The position numbers and the translations under genes were made by a program. From Burkholderiaceae bacterium (GTDB taxonomy: Bacteria; Pseudomonadota; Gammaproteobacteria; Burkholderiales; Burkholderiaceae_C): a DNA stretch of 19,334 bases. The notes under the pieces are model-generated. The model did not search any database and had not been told where the DNA came from. It saw only the letters and a list, made by a program, of their open reading frames with translations. Positions 14,504 to 19,334 of the stretch are shown piece by piece (the stretch's first letter is position 1; each line of letters begins with the position of its first letter). Where the stretch lies: positions 1 to 19,334 of the forward strand of contig JAFMJA010000018.1 in assembly GCA_017853735.1 (NCBI GenBank), given 5' to 3'.

Positions 14504-15657
14504 TGCAATTCCCCCAGAATTTCCTGGCCCTGCTCGCCCAGGCGCGGTGGCGGCCGGCGTACCGAGGCGGCGCGACCGTCAAACTTGAGCGGGCTGCCGA
14601 CGGTCTGGGTTTGCACACCATTGGGCATGGTGAGTGGCTCGACCCAGCCCGAGGCCACAGTCTGGCCGTCAGCCAGAACATCGGAATAGCGGTTGATGCG
14701 AACGCAGGGCACCCCCGCCGCACTGAATTTGGCAATCCATTGGGCAGCCGGCCGTTGCTGCAGGATCGCCTCGAGCAACTCTTTGAGCGCCCCCTGGTTG
14801 GCTGCCCGCAAGGCGGTGCTGGCAAAACGCGGATCCGCTTTCAGGTGTTCGCCCTGGACGATGTCGCACACCGACTCCCACAGGGCCTGGGTGCCCGCAG
14901 CCATGACCAGGTAGTCATCCTGGGCGCGAAAGGCCTGGTAGGGCGCATTGCGTGGGTGGGCCGAGCCCAACTTGACCGGATCGCGCCCGGTGCCGAAATA
15001 TTCGCTGGTCTGCAGCGCTGCAATCGCCAGAGAAGTGCCCATCATCGGCACATCGATATGCACCCCCTGGCCGGTTTCGGCCACCCGGCGCAACTGGGCG
15101 CAAATGCTCATGGCGCCATACAGGCCGGCAGTGAAGTCGGCCACCGGTACACCGCATTTGACCGGGGCGCCCTGGGCCTCGCCGGTGACGCTCATGATGC
15201 CGCTGACGGCCTGGATAGTGACATCAAAGCCGCCCTCCTGAGCACGGGGGCCGCTTTGCCCATAGGCCGAGATGGAGCAGTAAATCAGCGCCGGGTTGAG
15301 CACGTGCATGGCCTCATAGCCCAGCCCCAGTCGTTGCATGACGCCTGGGCGGTTGTTCTCAATCAGGACCTGGGCCTGGGCAATGAGTGCCCTGGCCTGG
15401 GCGTTCTGCGCCGGGTCCTTCAGGTCTAGGACAATGGAGCGCTTGTTGCGGTTGAGCGAGGCGAAGTTTTCACTGAGTCGGTCATGGTCTGGCCCGGTCA
15501 TGGGAGGCCAGGCGCGCAGGGTGTCACCACTGCCGGGTGCCTCGATCTTGATCACATCCGCGCCCAGATCAGCCAGCAACATACTGCCAAAGGGACCAGC
15601 GGCGACATTGCAGATTTCGATCACGCGCACGCCTTGGAGGGGAAGTTGGGGAGTCAT
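14500..15657 (-). CDS. CaiB/BaiF (family III) CoA-transferase
   Basis: A 385-residue cytoplasmic enzyme moving CoA between carboxylic acids, related to formyl-CoA transferase and CaiB. The N-terminus LQGVRVIEICNVAAGPFGSMLLADLGADVIK-type region spans residues 8-37, with the KIEAPGSGD loop next. The catalytic aspartate is Asp174 in PVADFTAGLYG, and NNRPGVMQRLGLGY and AYGQSGP are further family marks. All expected elements are intact. It overlaps the crotonase-like gene by four bases and diverges from the Bug receptor across 147 bp, suggesting that an organic acid captured outside is activated and processed. The acid cannot be named from sequence. No strong ribosome binding site precedes the ATG at 15657. 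The intervening region has a 12-bp palindrome, ACCCGCCCGGGT, at 15719-15730. Confidence 0.92.
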   Translation of the reverse strand: MTPQLPLQGVRVIEICNVAAGPFGSMLLADLGADVIKIEAPGSGDTLRAWPPMTGPDHDRLSENFASLNRNKRSIVLDLKDPAQNAQARALIAQAQVLIENNRPGVMQRLGLGYEAMHVLNPALIYCSISAYGQSGPRAQEGGFDVTIQAVSGIMSVTGEAQGAPVKCGVPVADFTAGLYGAMSICAQLRRVAETGQGVHIDVPMMGTSLAIAALQTSEYFGTGRDPVKLGSAHPRNAPYQAFRAQDDYLVMAAGTQALWESVCDIVQGEHLKADPRFASTALRAANQGALKELLEAILQQRPAAQWIAKFSAAGVPCVRINRYSDVLADGQTVASGWVEPLTMPNGVQTQTVGSPLKFDGRAASVRRPPPRLGEQGQEILGELQ

Positions 15658-15718
15658 GGTGGTAAGAGGCAGAGACTGATGGGGTTCGCTGGATTATGAC
15701 CAAGCCCCCAAACGTCCG

Positions 15719-15730
15719 ACCCGCCCGGGT
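15719..15730. promoter_or_regulatory. Short palindrome in the CaiB/Bug divergent intergenic region
   Basis: ACCCGCCCGGGT has five-base arms around two central bases and sits midway between the two divergent start codons, where a shared regulator could bind. In this GC-rich genome such a palindrome can arise by chance. No regulator gene is adjacent and no clear -35/-10 pair was found. Confidence 0.25.
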
Positions 15731-15804
15731 TATCCCTCACGCCGCCTGGGGATTTCTTCAAGTACGATCCGCACTGGTTAAAAAAACATTTGAGGAAATA
15801 TTTC

Positions 15805-16788
15805 ATGCTGCGAAAAAAAGTTGCCCCCATCCTTTTGGCTGCTTTCGGAGTGCTGCTGGCTGCAGGTACGGCCTGGTCTCAGGCCTGGCCAGCCCCCGGC
15901 AAGGCCATTACCTTCATCAATCCCTTTCCGCCGGGCGGCGCGGTGGACGCCTTTGGCCGTCCCCTGGCCAGACAGCTGGGTCAGCAGCTGGGTGTGCCCA
16001 CGGTGGTGGACAACCGGGGCGGTGCCGGTGGCACAGTGGGTGCGGCGGTGGCTGCCAAGTCCGCTCCAGATGGCTACACCTGGTTCCTGGGCGCGGTCCA
16101 TCACACCATCGCCCCCAGCATGTATCCCAAGCTGACTTATGACTTGGAGCGCGACTTTGAACCGGTCGCCATCCTGGGCAATGTGGCGCATGTGCTGGTG
16201 GTCAACCCCAAGCGCGTCCCTGAAAACACTGTGAAGGAGTTGATCGAGCGCATCCGTAAAAATCCCGGCCGACTCAATTACGCCTCCACCGGTAGCGGTA
16301 CCTCGCAGCACCTGGTGGGCGAGTTGTTCAAGGGACAGAACAATCTGTTCATCACCCATATTCCCTACCGTGGCACCGGCCCGGCCCTGCAGGATCTGGT
16401 GACTGGCCAGGTCGACATGATGTTTGACACCACCGCGGGCGCTGCGCCCTTCATCAAGTCTGGTCAATTGAAAGCGCTGGCCGTCGCCAGCAGCAAGAAA
16501 GTGGCGGGTTTTGAAAATGTCCCAATCGCCGCTGAGGCAGGCGTGCCAGACTTTGTGGCTTCCAGCTGGTATGCGATCTGGGCCATCAAAGGCACACCCA
16601 AGGAGATCGTCGACCGGATGACCGCGGAGGTGAACAAGGCGCTGGCCAGTCCCGACATCACCGCCCGCTGGCGTGATCTGGCTGCCACGCCAGGAACCCT
16701 GGATCGGGCTGAGTTTGCCAAGTTCATCAACAGCGAGATCACACGCTGGCGTGAAGTGGCCAAACGGGCCAACGCGAAACTAGACTGA
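15805..16788 (+). CDS. Bug-family (TctC-like) periplasmic substrate-binding protein
   Basis: A 327-residue periplasmic receptor of the tripartite tricarboxylate (Bug) group, very abundant in Burkholderiales. I chose the ATG at 15805 because GAGGA lies eight bases upstream; a TTG at 15790 is in frame but its ribosome site would be lost. A Sec signal peptide covers about residues 1-27 (core PILLAAFGVLLAA, cleavage near AWSQA). The mature protein has the first binding loop in FPPGGAVDAFGR, then VVDNRGGAGGTVGAA, YASTGSGTSQHL and HIPYRGTGPALQDL, the usual Bug motifs. No TctA/TctB membrane subunits are in the window, so it is an orphan receptor. Ligands of the family are mostly carboxylates; with CaiB divergent, an organic acid is likely. 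Confidence 0.93.
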   Translation: MLRKKVAPILLAAFGVLLAAGTAWSQAWPAPGKAITFINPFPPGGAVDAFGRPLARQLGQQLGVPTVVDNRGGAGGTVGAAVAAKSAPDGYTWFLGAVHHTIAPSMYPKLTYDLERDFEPVAILGNVAHVLVVNPKRVPENTVKELIERIRKNPGRLNYASTGSGTSQHLVGELFKGQNNLFITHIPYRGTGPALQDLVTGQVDMMFDTTAGAAPFIKSGQLKALAVASSKKVAGFENVPIAAEAGVPDFVASSWYAIWAIKGTPKEIVDRMTAEVNKALASPDITARWRDLAATPGTLDRAEFAKFINSEITRWREVAKRANAKLD

Positions 16789-16792
16789 GGCT

Positions 16793-16814
16793 GCCGGGCG
16801 GCGCGTCGCCCGGC
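16793..16814 (+). terminator. Terminator-like hairpin after the Bug gene
   Basis: GCCGGGCG (16793-16800) and CGCCCGGC (16807-16814) form a perfect 8-bp GC stem with a six-base loop, starting four bases after the stop codon. No T-run follows, so it may be a factor-assisted terminator or only a transcript-stabilising stem. It lies in the 69-bp gap before cca. Confidence 0.45.
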
Positions 16815-16857
16815 GAGCACCGGCGGCGCGGCAAACCGATCGGGCTAAACTGCCGCC

Positions 16858-18123
16858 ATGGACATATACATGGTGGGCGGTGCAGTCCGCGATGCCTTGC
16901 TGGGCTTGCCAGTCAAGGATCGCGACTGGGTGGTGGTGGGCGCCACCCCCGAAGCCATGAGCAAGCTTGGCTATCAGCCGGTGGGCAAAGACTTTCCGGT
17001 ATTTCTCCATCCCCAGACCAAGGAAGAGTATGCGCTGGCACGCACCGAGCGCAAACAGGGCCGTGGCTACAAAGGATTTTCGGTACAAGCCGCTCCCGAT
17101 GTGACGCTGGAAGAAGACCTGGCGCGCCGTGACCTCACCATCAACGCCATTGCCATCCACGCCAGCCAGTGCCGCCCCGATGGCAGCTTTGATGTCGCTC
17201 ATCTGAGCGACCCCTACCACGGCCTTCGCGACCTGGAACAGAAAGTCTTTCGCCATGTGACCCCGGCTTTTCGCGAGGACCCGGTACGCATCCTGCGGGT
17301 GGCAAGGCTGGCCGCGCGCTTTGCAGACTTCTCGCTGGCAGAAGAAACTCTGAACCTGATGCAGCAGATGGTGCAGGATGGCGAGGCGGACCACCTGGTA
17401 GCCGAGCGGGTCTGGCAGGAGCTCAGCCGCGGCCTGCTGGAACACAAGCCTTCGCGCATGTTCGAGGTGTTGCGTGCCTGCGGTGCTCTGCGCAGGATCC
17501 TGCCCGAGCTGGACCGACTCTGGGGGGTGCCCCAAGGCGCTGAGCATCATCCTGAAATCGACACCGGCGCGCACATGATGCTGGTGCTGGACATGGCGGC
17601 CAGCCTGAACGCCCCCTTGAGCGTGCGCTTTGCCTGCCTGGGCCATGACCTGGGCAAGGGCACAACCGCTGCCGAAATCCTGCCCCGTCATATTGGCCAC
17701 GAAGAACGCAGCGTGCGTCTGCTCAGGTCGCTGTGTGAACGGCTGCGCGTGCCGGTCGATTGCCGCGAGCTGGCCACGGTGGTGGCGCGCGAACATGGCC
17801 ATATTCACCGCAGCGCTGAATTGGGGCCAACCGCGCTGCTGCGCCTGCTGGAGCGCTGCGATGCGCTGCGCAAGCCCGAACGCTTTGGAGAAATTCTGCT
17901 GGCCTGCGAATGCGATGCCCGCGGCCGCCTGGGCAAGCAAGACCAGCCCTATGCACCCGCCAGGCGCCTGCAGACCGTGCTGGACCTGGCGCTGGGCGTG
18001 GACACCACCCCGATTGCCGAACACGCCGTGGCGCAAGGACACACCGGCCAGCAGATTGGTGAAATCATCCACGGAGCGCGCGCCAAGGTGCTCGCACAGC
18101 ACCTGGGAATACCGCATGACTGA
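16858..18123 (+). CDS. cca: Multifunctional CCA tRNA nucleotidyltransferase
   Basis: A 421-residue cytoplasmic enzyme adding and repairing the CCA 3' end of tRNAs. It is a class II nucleotidyltransferase: VGGAVRDALLG at residues 6-16 and the metal aspartates Asp21 and Asp23 in KDRDW match the E. coli positions. RRDLTINAIA, REDPVRILRVAR and a tRNA-binding helical region follow. The HD domain is present, with GHDLGKG around His263-Asp264, so the additional phosphohydrolase activities of the proteobacterial type are likely. Length is close to E. coli (412). The ATG at 16858 gives the family's normal N-terminus although no Shine-Dalgarno is evident. Its last codons overlap the start of the molybdopterin oxidoreductase gene by eight bases. 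Confidence 0.96.
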   Translation: MDIYMVGGAVRDALLGLPVKDRDWVVVGATPEAMSKLGYQPVGKDFPVFLHPQTKEEYALARTERKQGRGYKGFSVQAAPDVTLEEDLARRDLTINAIAIHASQCRPDGSFDVAHLSDPYHGLRDLEQKVFRHVTPAFREDPVRILRVARLAARFADFSLAEETLNLMQQMVQDGEADHLVAERVWQELSRGLLEHKPSRMFEVLRACGALRRILPELDRLWGVPQGAEHHPEIDTGAHMMLVLDMAASLNAPLSVRFACLGHDLGKGTTAAEILPRHIGHEERSVRLLRSLCERLRVPVDCRELATVVAREHGHIHRSAELGPTALLRLLERCDALRKPERFGEILLACECDARGRLGKQDQPYAPARRLQTVLDLALGVDTTPIAEHAVAQGHTGQQIGEIIHGARAKVLAQHLGIPHD

Positions 18124-19334
18124 AGCCTCTTTGGTACGTGGGGCCTGCCCGCACGATTGCCCCGATACCTGTGCCCTGCTGACCCGGGTTGAAGAAGGAC
18201 GCGCGGTCAAGGTGATGGCCAACCCGGCGCACCGGCACACAGACGGCGTGCTGTGCACCAAGGTGTCGCGCTATACCGAGCGCACCTACAGCCCCGAGCG
18301 GGTGCTTTACCCGCTGCGACGCACTGGCCCCAAAGGCAGCCGGCAGTTTGAGCGCATCAGCTGGGAGGCAGCGATCGCTGAAATCGCGCATCGCCTCCGA
18401 TCCATTGCTGCGCGAAATCCGCAAGCCATATTGCCCTACAGCTATGCCGGCACCATGGGGCTAGTCCAGGGCGAAGGCATGGCCGCTCGTTTTTTCCACC
18501 GGCTCGGCGCCTCCAAGCTAGACCGGACCATCTGCTCGGCCGCTGGCGGCGCGGCTTTGACCCATACTTTTGGCAGCAAGGTCGGCATGCGCGTGGAGTT
18601 TTTTGCCGAAGCCAAGCTCATCCTGATCTGGGGCAGCAACCCGATCACCAGCAGCGTGCATTTCTGGCGTCTGGCCCAGCAAGCCAAGCGTCAGGGTGCA
18701 AAACTGATCTGCATTGACCCGCGTCGCACGGAGACTGCCGAGAAATGCCATGTGCATCTTGCCTTGCGTCCGGGTACCGATGCGGCACTGGCGCTGGCCA
18801 TGATGCACGAGCTGATCGTGCACGACTGGCTGGACCATGACTACATCGAACGCCATACCGAGGGCTGGACCCAATTGCGCGAACGTGCGCTGCAGTGGAG
18901 CCCTGAGCGTGCCGCGCAGATCTGTGGCTTGGAGGCGCAACAGATCCGGGACCTGGCGCGCGACTATGGCGCATGCGTTTTGCGTGGCGAACCGGCAGCG
19001 ATCCGTCTCAATTACGGCATGCAGCGTGTGCGTGGTGGTGGCAATGCAGCCCGCGCAGTGGCCTGCCTGCCAGCGCTGATCGGTGCCTGGCGGCATCGTG
19101 CCGGTGGTGTCCTGTTAAGCAGTTCTGGAGACTACCCAATTCAGGCTCAGGCCCTGTACCGACCCGATCTGCTGGGCCAGCACACACCTCGCACGCTGAA
19201 TATGGTCAGCCTGGGCGATGTGCTGCTGCACCCGGGCGATGCGCAATGGGGACCCAAGGTGGAGGCGCTGGTGGTCTACAACAGCAACCCGGCGGCTGTG
19301 GCCCCCGAGTCAGGCAAGGTGGTGCAGGGCTTGA
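18116..19334 (+). CDS. Molybdopterin oxidoreductase, DMSO reductase family (partial, C-terminus beyond window)
   Basis: The first 406 residues of a molybdenum/tungsten bis-MGD enzyme; the frame stays open to the window edge. The N-terminal iron-sulfur motif is Cys11, Cys15, Cys19 and Cys47 (CPHDCPDTC then VLC), a 4Fe-4S site. The cofactor domain continues with YSYAGTMG, Cys140 in RTICSAAGG as the candidate metal ligand or a neighbour of it, IWGSNPITSS, and IDPRRTETA with LRPGTDAALALAM, all typical. The protein starts MTEASLVRGA with no twin-arginine signal, so it looks cytoplasmic. The ATG at 18116 lies inside the end of cca (eight-base overlap) with GGGA nearby. The substrate is unknown; relatives include formate dehydrogenase-like and uncharacterised BisC-type enzymes. 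Family is secure, specificity is not. Confidence 0.92.
   Translation, partial: MTEASLVRGACPHDCPDTCALLTRVEEGRAVKVMANPAHRHTDGVLCTKVSRYTERTYSPERVLYPLRRTGPKGSRQFERISWEAAIAEIAHRLRSIAARNPQAILPYSYAGTMGLVQGEGMAARFFHRLGASKLDRTICSAAGGAALTHTFGSKVGMRVEFFAEAKLILIWGSNPITSSVHFWRLAQQAKRQGAKLICIDPRRTETAEKCHVHLALRPGTDAALALAMMHELIVHDWLDHDYIERHTEGWTQLRERALQWSPERAAQICGLEAQQIRDLARDYGACVLRGEPAAIRLNYGMQRVRGGGNAARAVACLPALIGAWRHRAGGVLLSSSGDYPIQAQALYRPDLLGQHTPRTLNMVSLGDVLLHPGDAQWGPKVEALVVYNSNPAAVAPESGKVVQGL

Noticed and set aside
15795..15804. GAAATATTTC palindrome just before the Bug gene start
   Set aside because: It is a ten-base perfect palindrome but overlaps the ribosome-binding region, is AT-rich and short, and is likely chance.
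16780..18261. Long open frame antisense to cca (about 490 codons)
   Set aside because: It covers the well-supported cca gene and has no domain or ribosome site; a GC-driven shadow.

Overview
The window is a gene-dense, GC-rich stretch of chromosome from a betaproteobacterium. Burkholderiales, probably Comamonadaceae, fits best. The reasons are a Bug-type (TctC) periplasmic receptor beside CaiB and crotonase-family genes, a DUF6279 lipoprotein, and the adjacency of a lytic transglycosylase with an NDUFA9-like epimerase. No rRNA, tRNA, insertion sequence, phage gene or CRISPR array was found. The genus assignment rests on recalled gene families, not on a search.

Layout. (1) 1-962: a truncated DUF302 lipoprotein on the minus strand and a CsoR-family repressor on the plus strand diverge from an AT-rich region. 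That region carries a palindrome resembling CsoR-family operators. (2) 985-5134: phosphoglycolate phosphatase (minus), then on the plus strand a Tat-exported TlpA-like thioredoxin, a cytosolic-type 5'-nucleotidase and a fused ABC exporter/importer of the YddA/BacA-related class. (3) 5131-9272: a minus-strand run glmU, glmS, queC, which makes UDP-GlcNAc precursors and the queuosine precursor preQ0. (4) 9271-12792: a DUF6279 lipoprotein whose start codon overlaps that of glmU, 5-formyl-THF cyclo-ligase on the minus strand, and a soluble-type lytic transglycosylase starting 9 bp from the cyclo-ligase start. (5) 12789-13727: an NDUFA9-like epimerase, translationally coupled to the transglycosylase. 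(6) 13778-16788: a CoA/carboxylate cassette. A CaiB-type CoA-transferase and a crotonase-fold protein overlap on the minus strand, with a Bug receptor divergent. (7) 16858-19334: tRNA nucleotidyltransferase (cca), whose end overlaps the start of a molybdopterin oxidoreductase that runs off the window.

Most of the window is housekeeping: cell-wall precursor synthesis and turnover, tRNA maturation and modification, folate and glycolate salvage. The best candidates for something under-described are three. One is the DUF302/CsoR-like pair with its shared operator, where the repressor lacks two of the three canonical metal ligands. Another is the catabolic cassette lying between the epimerase and cca. 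The third is the coupling of cca to a cytoplasmic molybdoenzyme. I see no convincing new multi-gene system beyond these.
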